This document shows, in pieces, positions 12,401 through 25,188 of a stretch of 64,000 nt of DNA. The translations under genes and the position numbers were made by a program. The notes under the pieces are model-generated. The model did no database searches and was not told the DNA's origin. It saw nothing but the letters and a program-made list of their open reading frames with translations. How positions within the stretch are numbered: position 1 is the first letter of the stretch; every line of letters begins with the position of its first letter. Origin of the DNA: Synaphobranchus kaupii (lineage: Eukaryota; Chordata; Actinopteri; Anguilliformes; Synaphobranchidae); the NCBI GenBank assembly GCA_029718625.1, contig CM056389.1, positions 7,655,315-7,719,314 of the forward strand. The letters are read 5' to 3'.

Positions 12401-13740
12401 TAGCGGGCTCTATGCGATGGAGGTTAGTAGCGGGCTCTATGCGATGGTGGTTAGTAGCGGGCTCTATGCGATGGAGGTTAGTAGCAGGCTCTATGCGATG
12501 GAGGTTAGTAGCGGGCTCTATGCGATGGTGGTTAGTAGCGGGCTCTATGCGATGGTGGTTAGTAGCGGGCTCTATGCGATGGAGGTTAGTAGTGGGCTCT
12601 ATGCGATGGCGGTTAATAGCGGGCTCTATGCGATGGAGGTTAGTAGCGGGCTCTATGCGATGGAGGTTAGTAGCGGGCTCTATGCGATGGAGGTTAGTAG
12701 CGGGCTCTATGCGATGGAGGTTAGTAGCGGGCTCTATGCGATGGAGGTTAGTAGCGGGCTCTATGCGATGGTGGTTAGTAGTGGGCTCTATGTGATGGCA
12801 GTTAGTAGTGGGCTCTATGCGATGGAGGTTAGTAGTGGGCTCTATGCGATGGAGGTTAGTAGCGGGCTCTATGCGATGGTGGTTAGTAGTGGGCTCTATG
12901 CGATGGAGGTTAGTAGTGGGCTCTATGCGATGGCAGTTAGTAGCGGGCTCTATGTGATGGCAGTTAGTAGCGGGCTCTATGCGATGGAGGTTAGTAGCGG
13001 GCTCTATGTGATGGAGGTTAGTAGTGGGCTCTATGCGATGGAGGTTAGTAGTGGGCTCTATGCGATGGAGGTTAGTAGCGGGCTCTATGCGATGGAGGTT
13101 AGTAGTGGGCTCTATGCGATGGAGGTTAGTAGTGGGCTCTATGCGATGGAGGTTAGTAGCGGGCTCTATGCGATGGAGGTTAGTAGTGGGCTCTATGCGA
13201 TGGAGGTTAGTAGCGGGCTCTATGCGATGGAGGTTAGTAGCGGGCTCTATGTGATGGAGGTTAGTAGTGGGCTCTATGCGATGGAGGTTAGTAGTGGGCT
13301 CTATGCGATGGAGGTTAGTAGCGGGCTCTATGCGATGGAGGTTAGTAGTGGGCTCTATGCGATGGAGGTTAGTAGTGGGCTCTATGCGATGGAGGTTAGT
13401 AGCGGGCTCTATGCGATGGAGGTTAGTAGTGGGCTCTATGCGATGGAGGTTAGTAGCGGGCTCTATGCGATAGTGGTTAGTAGCAGGCTCTATGCGATGG
13501 CGGTTAGTAGCGGGCTCTATGCGATGGAGGTTAGTAGTGGGCTCTATGCGATGGAGGTTAGTAGCGGGCTCTATGCGATGGAGGTTAGTAGCGGGCTCTA
13601 TGCGATGGAGGTTAGTAGTGGGCTCTATGCGATGGAGGTTAGTAGCGGGCTCTATGCGATGGAGGTTAGTAGTGGGCTCTATGCGATGGAGGTTAGTAGT
13701 GGGCTCTATGCGATGGAGGTTAGTAGCGGGCTCTATGCGA

Positions 13741-16035
13741 TAGTGGTTAGTAGCAGGCTCTATGCGATGGCGGTTAGTAGCGGGCTCTATGCGATGGCGG
13801 TTAGTAGCGGGCTCTATGCGATGGCGGTTAGTAGCGGGCTCTATGCGATGGCGGTTAGTAGCGGGCTCTATGCGATGGCGGTTAGTAGCGGGCTCTATGC
13901 GATGGCGGTTAGTAGCGGGCTCTATGCGATGGCGGTTAGTAGCGGACTCTATGCGATGGAGGTTAGTAGCGGACTCTATGCGATGGTGGTTAGTAGTGGG
14001 CTCTATGTGATGGCGGTTAGTAGCGGGCTCTATGCAATGGCGGTTAATAGCGGGCTCTATGCGATGGCAGTTAGTAGCGGGCTCTATGCGATGGCGGTTA
14101 GTAGCGGGCTCTATGCGATGGCGGTTAGTAGTGGGCTCTATGTGATGGTGGTTAGTAGCGGGCTCTATGCGATGGAGGTTAGTAGCGGACTCTATGCGAT
14201 GGAGGTTAGTAGCGGACTCTATGCGATGGTGGTTAGTAGCGGGCTCTATGCGATGGCGGTTAGTAGTGGGCTCTATGCGATGGCGGTTAATAGCGGGCTC
14301 TATGCGATGGAGGTTAGTAGCGGGCTCTATGCGATGGCGGTTAGTAGCGGGCTCTATGCGATGGCGGTTAGTAGCGGGCTCTATGCGATGGCGGTTAGTA
14401 GCGGGCTCTATGCGATGGCGGTTAGTAGCGGGCTCTATGCGATGGAGGTTAGTAGCGGACTCTATGCGATGGCGGTTAATAGCGGGCTCTATGCGATGGC
14501 GGTTAATAGCGGGCTCTATGCGATGGCGGTTAGTAGCGGGCTCTATGCGATGGAGGTTAGTAGTGGGCTCTATGCGATGGCGGTTAGTAGCGGGCTCTAT
14601 GCGATGGTGGTTAGTAGCGGGCTCTATGCGATGGAGGTTAGTAGCGGGCTCTATGCGATGGAGGTTAGTAGCGGGCTCTATGTGATGGAGGTTAGTAGCG
14701 GGCTCTATGCGATGGCGGTTAGTAGCGGGCTCTATGCGATGGAGGTTAGTAGCGGACTCTATGCGATGGCGGTTAATAGCGGGCTCTATGCGATGGCGGT
14801 TAGTAGCGGACTCTATGCGATGGCGGTTAATAGCGGGCTCTATGCGATGGCGGTTAATAGCGGGCTCTATGCGATGGCGGTTAGTAGCGGACTCTATGCG
14901 ATGGCGGTTAGTAGCGGACTCTATGCGATGGCGGTTAATAGCGGGCTCTATGCGATGGAGGTTAGTAGCGGGCTCTATGCGATGGTGGTTAGTAGCGGAC
15001 TCTATGCGATGGAGGTTAGTAGCGGGCTCTATGCGATGGAGGTTAGTAGCGGACTCTATGCGATGGAGGTTAGTAGCGGGCTCTATGCGATGGAGGTTAG
15101 TAGCGGGCTCTATGCGATGGAGGTTAGTAGCGGGCTCTATGCGATGGTGGTTAGTAGCGGGCTCTATGCGATGGCGGTTAGTAGTGGGCTCTATGCGATG
15201 GCGGTTAGTAGTGGGCTCTATGCGATGGAGGTTAGTAGCGGGCTCTATGCGATGGCGGTTAGTAGTGGGCTCTATGCGATGGCGGTTAGTAGTGGGCTCT
15301 ATGCGATGGAGGTTAGTAGCGGGCTCTATGCGATGGCGGTTAGTAGCGGGCTCTATGCGATGGTGGTTAGTAGCGGGCTCTATGCGATGGCGGTTAGTAG
15401 TGGGCTCTATGCGATGGCGGTTAGTAGTGGGCTCTATGCGATGGCGGTTAGTAGCGGGCTCTATGCGATGGAGGTTAGTAGCGGGCTCTATGCGATGGTG
15501 GTTAGTAGTGGGCTCTATGCAATGGCGGTTAATAGTGGGCTCTATGCGATGGCGGTTAGTAGTGGGCTCTATGCGATGGAGGTTAGTAGCGGGCTCTATG
15601 TAATGGAGGTTAGTAGCGGACTCTATGCGATGGAGGTTAGTAGCGGGCTCTATGCGATGGAGGTTAGTAGCGGGCTCTATGCGATGGTGGTTAGTAGCGG
15701 GCTCTATGCGATGGAGGTTAGTAGCGGGCTCTATGCGATGGAGGTTAGTAGTGGGCTCTATGCGATGGTGGTTAGTAGCGGGCTCTATGCGATGGAGGTT
15801 AGTAGCAGGCTCTATGCGATGGAGGTTAGTAGCGGGCTCTATGCGATGGCGGTTAGTAGCGGGCTCTATGCGATGGTGGTTAGTAGCGGGCTCTATGCGA
15901 TGGAGGTTAGTAGCGGGCTCTATGTGATGGAGGTTAGTAGCGGGCTCTATGCGATGGAGGTTAGTAGCAGGCTCTATGCGATGGAGGTTAGTAGCGGACT
16001 CTATGCGATGGAGGTTAGTAGCGGGCTCTATGCGA
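13741..16035. repeat. Higher-order block B, 2295 bp (85 units)
   Basis: Every marker run here recurs 2295 bp later, for example 13762-14010 at 16057-16305, 14167-14685 at 16462-16980 and 15625-15927 at 17920-18222. 2295 = 85 x 27. The block is directly followed by its copy C. Differences between B and C are very few (a CpA at 17005 and another near 17741), so the duplication is recent or recently homogenised. Confidence 0.85.
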
Positions 16036-18330
16036 TAGTGGTTAGTAGCAGGCTCTATGCGATGGCGGTTAGTAGCGGGCTCTATGCGATGGCGGTTAGT
16101 AGCGGGCTCTATGCGATGGCGGTTAGTAGCGGGCTCTATGCGATGGCGGTTAGTAGCGGGCTCTATGCGATGGCGGTTAGTAGCGGGCTCTATGCGATGG
16201 CGGTTAGTAGCGGGCTCTATGCGATGGCGGTTAGTAGCGGACTCTATGCGATGGAGGTTAGTAGCGGACTCTATGCGATGGTGGTTAGTAGTGGGCTCTA
16301 TGTGATGGCGGTTAGTAGCGGGCTCTATGCAATGGCGGTTAATAGCGGGCTCTATGCGATGGCAGTTAGTAGCGGGCTCTATGCGATGGCGGTTAGTAGC
16401 GGGCTCTATGCGATGGCGGTTAGTAGTGGGCTCTATGTGATGGTGGTTAGTAGCGGGCTCTATGCGATGGAGGTTAGTAGCGGACTCTATGCGATGGAGG
16501 TTAGTAGCGGACTCTATGCGATGGTGGTTAGTAGCGGGCTCTATGCGATGGCGGTTAGTAGTGGGCTCTATGCGATGGCGGTTAATAGCGGGCTCTATGC
16601 GATGGAGGTTAGTAGCGGGCTCTATGCGATGGCGGTTAGTAGCGGGCTCTATGCGATGGCGGTTAGTAGCGGGCTCTATGCGATGGCGGTTAGTAGCGGG
16701 CTCTATGCGATGGCGGTTAGTAGCGGGCTCTATGCGATGGAGGTTAGTAGCGGACTCTATGCGATGGCGGTTAATAGCGGGCTCTATGCGATGGCGGTTA
16801 ATAGCGGGCTCTATGCGATGGCGGTTAGTAGCGGGCTCTATGCGATGGAGGTTAGTAGTGGGCTCTATGCGATGGCGGTTAGTAGCGGGCTCTATGCGAT
16901 GGTGGTTAGTAGCGGGCTCTATGCGATGGAGGTTAGTAGCGGGCTCTATGCGATGGAGGTTAGTAGCGGGCTCTATGTGATGGAGGTTAGTAGCGGGCTC
17001 TATGCAATGGCGGTTAGTAGCGGGCTCTATGCGATGGAGGTTAGTAGCGGACTCTATGCGATGGCGGTTAATAGCGGGCTCTATGCGATGGCGGTTAGTA
17101 GCGGACTCTATGCGATGGCGGTTAATAGCGGGCTCTATGCGATGGCGGTTAATAGCGGGCTCTATGCGATGGCGGTTAGTAGCGGACTCTATGCGATGGC
17201 GGTTAGTAGCGGACTCTATGCGATGGCGGTTAATAGCGGGCTCTATGCGATGGAGGTTAGTAGCGGGCTCTATGCGATGGTGGTTAGTAGCGGACTCTAT
17301 GCGATGGAGGTTAGTAGCGGGCTCTATGCGATGGAGGTTAGTAGCGGACTCTATGCGATGGAGGTTAGTAGCGGGCTCTATGCGATGGAGGTTAGTAGCG
17401 GGCTCTATGCGATGGAGGTTAGTAGCGGGCTCTATGCGATGGTGGTTAGTAGCGGGCTCTATGCGATGGCGGTTAGTAGTGGGCTCTATGCGATGGCGGT
17501 TAGTAGTGGGCTCTATGCGATGGAGGTTAGTAGCGGGCTCTATGCGATGGCGGTTAGTAGTGGGCTCTATGCGATGGCGGTTAGTAGTGGGCTCTATGCG
17601 ATGGAGGTTAGTAGCGGGCTCTATGCGATGGCGGTTAGTAGCGGGCTCTATGCGATGGTGGTTAGTAGCGGGCTCTATGCGATGGCGGTTAGTAGTGGGC
17701 TCTATGCGATGGCGGTTAGTAGTGGGCTCTATGCGATGGCAGTTAGTAGCGGGCTCTATGCGATGGAGGTTAGTAGCGGGCTCTATGCGATGGTGGTTAG
17801 TAGTGGGCTCTATGCAATGGCGGTTAATAGTGGGCTCTATGCGATGGCGGTTAGTAGTGGGCTCTATGCGATGGAGGTTAGTAGCGGGCTCTATGTAATG
17901 GAGGTTAGTAGCGGACTCTATGCGATGGAGGTTAGTAGCGGGCTCTATGCGATGGAGGTTAGTAGCGGGCTCTATGCGATGGTGGTTAGTAGCGGGCTCT
18001 ATGCGATGGAGGTTAGTAGCGGGCTCTATGCGATGGAGGTTAGTAGTGGGCTCTATGCGATGGTGGTTAGTAGCGGGCTCTATGCGATGGAGGTTAGTAG
18101 CAGGCTCTATGCGATGGAGGTTAGTAGCGGGCTCTATGCGATGGCGGTTAGTAGCGGGCTCTATGCGATGGTGGTTAGTAGCGGGCTCTATGCGATGGAG
18201 GTTAGTAGCGGGCTCTATGTGATGGAGGTTAGTAGCGGGCTCTATGCGATGGAGGTTAGTAGCAGGCTCTATGCGATGGAGGTTAGTAGCGGACTCTATG
18301 CGATGGAGGTTAGTAGCGGGCTCTATGTGA
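16036..18330. repeat. Higher-order block C, tandem copy of B
   Basis: Matches B at an offset of 2295 bp. The match stops near 18327, where B continues GCGATAGTGG and C continues GTGATGGTGG. The right part of C (about 17.75-18.8 kb) is found again about 3402 bp (126 units) further on, near 21.15-22.2 kb. Confidence 0.85.
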
Positions 18331-21300
18331 TGGTGGTTAGTAGTGGGCTCTATGCGATGGCGGTTAGTAGCGGGCTCTATGCGATGGCGGTTAATAGCGG
18401 GCTCTATGTGATGGAGGTTAGTAGCGGGCTCTATGCGATGGCGGTTAGTAGCAGGCTCTATGCGATGGCGGTTAGTAGCGGGCTCTATGCGATGGAGGTT
18501 AGTAGCGGGCTCTATGTGATGGTGGTTAGTAGTGGGCTCTATGCGATGGTGGTTAGTAGCGGGCTCTATGCGATGGCGGTTAGTAGCGGGCTCTATGCGA
18601 TGGCGGTTAGTAGCGGGCTCTATGCGATGGAGGTTAGTAGCAGGCTCTATGTGATGGAGGTTAGTAGCAGGCTCTATGCGATGGAGGTTAGTAGCGGGCT
18701 CTATGCGATGGAGGTTAGTAGCGGGCTCTATGCGATGGAGGTTAGTAGCGGACTCTATGCGATGGAGGTTAGTAGCGGGCTCTATGCGATGGAGGTTAGT
18801 AGCGGGCTCTATGTGATGGAGGTTAGTAGTGGGCTCTATGCGATGGAGGTTAGTAGCGGGCTCTATGCGATGGAGGTTAGTAGCGGGCTCTATGCGATGG
18901 TGGTTAGTAGCGGGCTCTATGTGATGGTGGTTAGTAGCGGGCTCTATGCGATGGAGGTTAGTAGTGGGCTCTATGTGATGGCGGTTAGTAGCGGGCTCTA
19001 TGTGATGGAGGTTAGTAGTGGGCTCTATGCGATGGAGGTTAGTAGCGGGCTCTATGCGATGGAGGTTAGTAGCGGGCTCTATGCGATGGTGGTTAGTAGC
19101 GGGCTCTATGTGATGGTGGTTAGTAGCGGGCTCTATGCGATGGAGGTTAGTAGCGGGCTCTATGTGATGGAGGTTAGTAGTGGGCTCTATGCGATGGAGG
19201 TTAGTAGTGGGCTCTATGTGATGGCGGTTAGTAGCGGGCTCTATGTGATGGAGGTTAGTAGTGGGCTCTATGCGATGGTGGTTAGTAGCGGGCTCTATGT
19301 GATGGAGGTTAGTAGCGGGCTCTATGCGATGGAGGTTAGTAGTGGGCTCTATGTGATGGAGGTTAGTAGTGGGCTCTATGTGATGGAGGTTAGTAGTGGG
19401 CTCTATGCGATGGAGGTTAGTAGCGGGCTCTATGCGATGGAGGTTAGTAGTGGGCTCTATGTGATGGAGGTTAGTAGTGGGCTCTATGCGATGGAGGTTA
19501 GTAGTGGGCTCTATGTGATGGAGGTTAGTAGTGGGCTCTATGCGATGGAGGTTAGTAGCAGGCTCTATGCGATGGAGGTTAGTAGCGGGCTCTATGCGAT
19601 GGTGGTTAGTAGCGGGCTCTATGTGATGGAGGTTAGTAGTGGGCTCTATGCGATGGTGGTTAGTAGCGGGCTCTATGTGATGGAGGTTAGTAGCGGGCTC
19701 TATGCGATGGAGGTTAGTAGCAGGCTCTATGCGATGGTGGTTAGTAGCGGGCTCTATGTGATGGAGGTTAGTAGTGGGCTCTATGCGATGGTGGTTAGTA
19801 GCGGGCTCTATGTGATGGCGGTTAGTAGCGGGCTCTATGCGATGGAGGTTAGTAGAGGGCTCTATGCGATGGAGGTTAGTAGTGGGCTCTATGCGATGGT
19901 GGTTAGTAGCAGGCTCTATGCGATGGAGGTTAGTAGTGGGCTCTATGCGATGGAGGTTAGTAGCGGGCTCTATGCGATGGAGGTTAGTAGCGGGCTCTAT
20001 GCGATGGAGGTTAGTAGCGGGCTCTATGCGATGGAGGTTAGTAGTGGGCTCTATGCGATGGTGGTTAGTAGCGGGCTCTATGCGATGGCGGTTACTAGCG
20101 GGCTCTATGTGATGGAGGTTAGTAGCGGGCTCTATGCGATGGCGGTTAGTAGCGGGCTCTATGTGATGGTGGTTAGTAGCGGGCTCTATGCGATGGCGGT
20201 TAGTAGTGGGCTCTATGTGATGGAGGTTAGTAGTGGGCTCTATGCGATGGAGGTTAGTAGCGGGCTCTATGCGATGGAGGTTAGTAGCGGGCTCTATGCG
20301 ATGGAGGTTAGTAGCGGGCTCTATGCGATGGAGGTTAGTAGTGGGCTCTATGCGATGGTGGTTAGTAGCGGGCTCTATGCGATGGCGGTTACTAGCGGGC
20401 TCTATGTGATGGAGGTTAGTAGCGGGCTCTATGCGATGGCGGTTAGTAGCGGGCTCTATGTGATGGAGGTTAGTAGTGGGCTCTATGCGATGGTGGTTAA
20501 TAGCGGGCTCTATGCGATGGTGGTTAATAGCGGGCTCTATGCGATGGTGGTTAGTAGTGGGCTCTATGCGATGGAGGTTAGTAGCGGGCTCTATGCGATG
20601 GTGGTTAGTAGCGGGCTCTATGTGATGGAGGTTAGTAGCGGGCTCTATGCGATGGAGGTTAGTAGCGGGCTCTATGCGATGGAGGTTTGTAGCGGGCTCT
20701 ATGCGATGGTGGTTAGTAGCGGGCTCTATGCGATGGAGGTTAGTAGCAGGCTCTATGCGATGGCGGTTAGTAGTGGGCTCTATGTGATGGTGGTTAATAG
20801 CGGGCTCTATGCGATGGTGGTTAATAGCGGGCTCTATGCGATGGTGGTTAGTAGTGGGCTCTATGCGATGGAGGTTAGTAGCGGGCTCTATGCGATGGTG
20901 GTTAGTAGTGGGCTCTATGCAATGGCGGTTAATAGTGGGCTCTATGCGATGGCGGTTAGTAGTGGGCTCTATGTGATGGAGGTTAGTAGCGGGCTCTATG
21001 TGATGGAGGTTAGTAGCGGGCTCTATGCGATGGAGGTTAGTAGCAGGCTCTATGCGATGGCGGTTAGTAGTGGGCTCTATGCGATGGTGGTTAATAGCGG
21101 GCTCTATGCGATGGTGGTTAATAGCGGGCTCTATGCGATGGTGGTTAGTAGTGGGCTCTATGCGATGGAGGTTAGTAGCGGGCTCTATGCGATGGTGGTT
21201 AGTAGTGGGCTCTATGCAATGGCGGTTAATAGTGGGCTCTATGCGATGGCGGTTAGTAGTGGGCTCTATGCGATGGAGGTTAGTAGCGGGCTCTATGTAA

Positions 21301-21624
21301 TGGAGGTTAGTAGCGGACTCTATGCGATGGAGGTTAGTAGCGGGCTCTATGCGATGGAGGTTAGTAGCGGGCTCTATGCGATGGTGGTTAGTAGCGGGCT
21401 CTATGCGATGGAGGTTAGTAGCGGGCTCTATGCGATGGAGGTTAGTAGTGGGCTCTATGCGATGGTGGTTAGTAGCGGGCTCTATGCGATGGAGGTTAGT
21501 AGCAGGCTCTATGCGATGGAGGTTAGTAGCGGGCTCTATGCGATGGCGGTTAGTAGCGGGCTCTATGCGATGGTGGTTAGTAGCGGGCTCTATGCGATGG
21601 AGGTTAGTAGCGGGCTCTATGTGA

Positions 21625-24600
21625 TGGAGGTTAGTAGCGGGCTCTATGCGATGGAGGTTAGTAGCAGGCTCTATGCGATGGAGGTTAGTAGCGGACTCTA
21701 TGCGATGGAGGTTAGTAGCGGGCTCTATGTGATGGTGGTTAGTAGTGGGCTCTATGCGATGGCGGTTAGTAGCGGGCTCTATGCGATGGCGGTTAATAGC
21801 GGGCTCTATGTGATGGAGGTTAGTAGCGGGCTCTATGCGATGGCGGTTAGTAGCAGGCTCTATGCGATGGCGGTTAGTAGCGGGCTCTATGCGATGGAGG
21901 TTAGTAGCGGGCTCTATGTGATGGTGGTTAGTAGTGGGCTCTATGCGATGGTGGTTAGTAGCGGGCTCTATGCGATGGCGGTTAGTAGCGGGCTCTATGC
22001 GATGGCGGTTAGTAGCGGGCTCTATGCGATGGAGGTTAGTAGCAGGCTCTATGTGATGGAGGTTAGTAGCAGGCTCTATGCGATGGAGGTTAGTAGCGGG
22101 CTCTATGCGATGGAGGTTAGTAGCGGGCTCTATGCGATGGAGGTTAGTAGCGGACTCTATGCGATGGAGGTTAGTAGCGGGCTCTATGCGATGGAGGTTA
22201 GTAGCGGGCTCTATGTGATGGAGGTTAGTAGTGGGCTCTATGTGATGGCGGTTCGTAGCGGGCTCTATGCGATGGAGGTTAGTAGCGGGCTCTATGTGAT
22301 GGCGGTTAGTAGCGGGCTCTATGTGATGGCGGTTAGTAGCGGGCTCTATGTGATGGAGGTTAGTAGTGGGCTCTATGCGATGGAGGTTAGTAGCGGGCTC
22401 TATGCGATGGAGGTTAGTAGCGGGCTCTATGCGATGGTGGTTAGTAGCGGGCTCTATGTGATGGTGGTTAGTAGCGGGCTCTATGCGATGGAGGTTAGTA
22501 GTGGGCTCTATGTGATGGCGGTTAGTAGCGGGCTCTATGTGATGGAGGTTAGTAGTGGGCTCTATGCGATGGTGGTTAGTAGCGGGCTCTATGTGATGGA
22601 GGTTAGTAGCGGGCTCTATGCGATGGAGGTTAGTAGTGGGCTCTATGTGATGGAGGTTAGTAGTGGGCTCTATGTGATGGAGGTTAGTAGTGGGCTCTAT
22701 GCGATGGAGGTTAGTAGCGGGCTCTATGCGATGGAGGTTAGTAGTGGGCTCTATGTGATGGAGGTTAGTAGTGGGCTCTATGCGATGGAGGTTAGTAGTG
22801 GGCTCTATGTGATGGAGGTTAGTAGTGGGCTCTATGCGATGGAGGTTAGTAGCAGGCTCTATGCGATGGAGGTTAGTAGCGGGCTCTATGCGATGGTGGT
22901 TAGTAGCGGGCTCTATGTGATGGAGGTTAGTAGTGGGCTCTATGCGATGGTGGTTAGTAGCGGGCTCTATGTGATGGAGGTTAGTAGCGGGCTCTATGCG
23001 ATGGAGGTTAGTAGCAGGCTCTATGCGATGGTGGTTAGTAGCGGGCTCTATGTGATGGAGGTTAGTAGTGGGCTCTATGCGATGGTGGTTAGTAGCGGGC
23101 TCTATGTGATGGCGGTTAGTAGCGGGCTCTATGCGATGGAGGTTAGTAGAGGGCTCTATGCGATGGAGGTTAGTAGTGGGCTCTATGCGATGGTGGTTAG
23201 TAGCAGGCTCTATGCGATGGAGGTTAGTAGTGGGCTCTATGCGATGGTGGTTAGTAGCGGGCTCTATGCGATGGAGGTTAGTAGCAGGCTCTATGCGATG
23301 GAGGTTAGTAGCGGGCTCTATGCGATGGCGGTTAGTAGCGGGCTCTATGCGATGGTGGTTAGTAGCGGGCTCTATGCGATGGAGGTTAGTAGCGGGCTCT
23401 ATGTGATGGAGGTTAGTAGCGGGCTCTATGCGATGGAGGTTAGTAGCAGGCTCTATGCGATGGAGGTTAGTAGCGGACTCTATGCGATGGAGGTTAGTAG
23501 CGGGCTCTATGTGATGGTGGTTAGTAGTGGGCTCTATGCGATGGCGGTTAGTAGCGGGCTCTATGCGATGGCGGTTAATAGCGGGCTCTATGTGATGGAG
23601 GTTAGTAGCGGGCTCTATGCGATGGCGGTTAGTAGCAGGCTCTATGCGATGGCGGTTAGTAGCGGGCTCTATGCGATGGAGGTTAGTAGCGGGCTCTATG
23701 TGATGGTGGTTAGTAGTGGGCTCTATGCGATGGTGGTTAGTAGCGGGCTCTATGCGATGGCGGTTAGTAGCGGGCTCTATGCGATGGCGGTTAGTAGCGG
23801 GCTCTATGCGATGGAGGTTAGTAGCAGGCTCTATGTGATGGAGGTTAGTAGCAGGCTCTATGCGATGGAGGTTAGTAGCGGGCTCTATGCGATGGAGGTT
23901 AGTAGCGGGCTCTATGCGATGGAGGTTAGTAGCGGACTCTATGCGATGGAGGTTAGTAGCGGGCTCTATGCGATGGAGGTTAGTAGCGGGCTCTATGTGA
24001 TGGAGGTTAGTAGTGGGCTCTATGTGATGGCGGTTCGTAGCGGGCTCTATGCGATGGAGGTTAGTAGCGGGCTCTATGTGATGGCGGTTAGTAGCGGGCT
24101 CTATGTGATGGCGGTTAGTAGCGGGCTCTATGTGATGGAGGTTAGTAGTGGGCTCTATGCGATGGAGGTTAGTAGCGGGCTCTATGCGATGGAGGTTAGT
24201 AGCGGGCTCTATGCGATGGTGGTTAGTAGCGGGCTCTATGTGATGGTGGTTAGTAGCGGGCTCTATGCGATGGAGGTTAGTAGTGGGCTCTATGTGATGG
24301 CGGTTAGTAGCGGGCTCTATGTGATGGAGGTTAGTAGTGGGCTCTATGCGATGGTGGTTAGTAGCGGGCTCTATGTGATGGAGGTTAGTAGCGGGCTCTA
24401 TGCGATGGAGGTTAGTAGTGGGCTCTATGTGATGGAGGTTAGTAGTGGGCTCTATGTGATGGAGGTTAGTAGTGGGCTCTATGCGATGGAGGTTAGTAGC
24501 GGGCTCTATGCGATGGAGGTTAGTAGTGGGCTCTATGTGATGGAGGTTAGTAGTGGGCTCTATGCGATGGAGGTTAGTAGTGGGCTCTATGTGATGGAGG

Positions 24601-25188
24601 TTAGTAGTGGGCTCTATGCGATGGAGGTTAGTAGCAGGCTCTATGCGATGGAGGTTAGTAGCGGGCTCTATGCGATGGTGGTTAGTAGCGGGCTCTATGT
24701 GATGGAGGTTAGTAGTGGGCTCTATGCGATGGTGGTTAGTAGCGGGCTCTATGTGATGGAGGTTAGTAGCGGGCTCTATGCGATGGAGGTTAGTAGCAGG
24801 CTCTATGCGATGGTGGTTAGTAGCGGGCTCTATGTGATGGAGGTTAGTAGTGGGCTCTATGCGATGGTGGTTAGTAGCGGGCTCTATGTGATGGCGGTTA
24901 GTAGCGGGCTCTATGCGATGGAGGTTAGTAGAGGGCTCTATGCGATGGAGGTTAGTAGTGGGCTCTATGCGATGGTGGTTAGTAGCAGGCTCTATGCGAT
25001 GGAGGTTAGTAGTGGGCTCTATGCGATGGAGGTTAGTAGCGGGCTCTATGCGATGGAGGTTAGTAGCGGGCTCTATGCGATGGAGGTTAGTAGCGGGCTC
25101 TATGCGATGGAGGTTAGTAGTGGGCTCTATGCGATGGTGGTTAGTAGCGGGCTCTATGCGATGGCGGTTACTAGCGGGCTCTATGTGA
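21625..25188. repeat. Tandem higher-order repeat of 1782 bp (66 units), about two copies
   Basis: Rare variants repeat at exactly 1782 bp: GTTCGTAGCGG at 22251 and 24033, and AGTAGAGGGC near 23149 and 24931. 1782 = 66 x 27. An older related copy lies upstream: AGTAGAGGGC also occurs near 19855, and 19837-20112 equals 24913-25188 (offset 5076 = 188 units). The upstream copy contains four more units, because its offset to the next copy changes from 3402 to 3294 bp. Confidence 0.8.
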
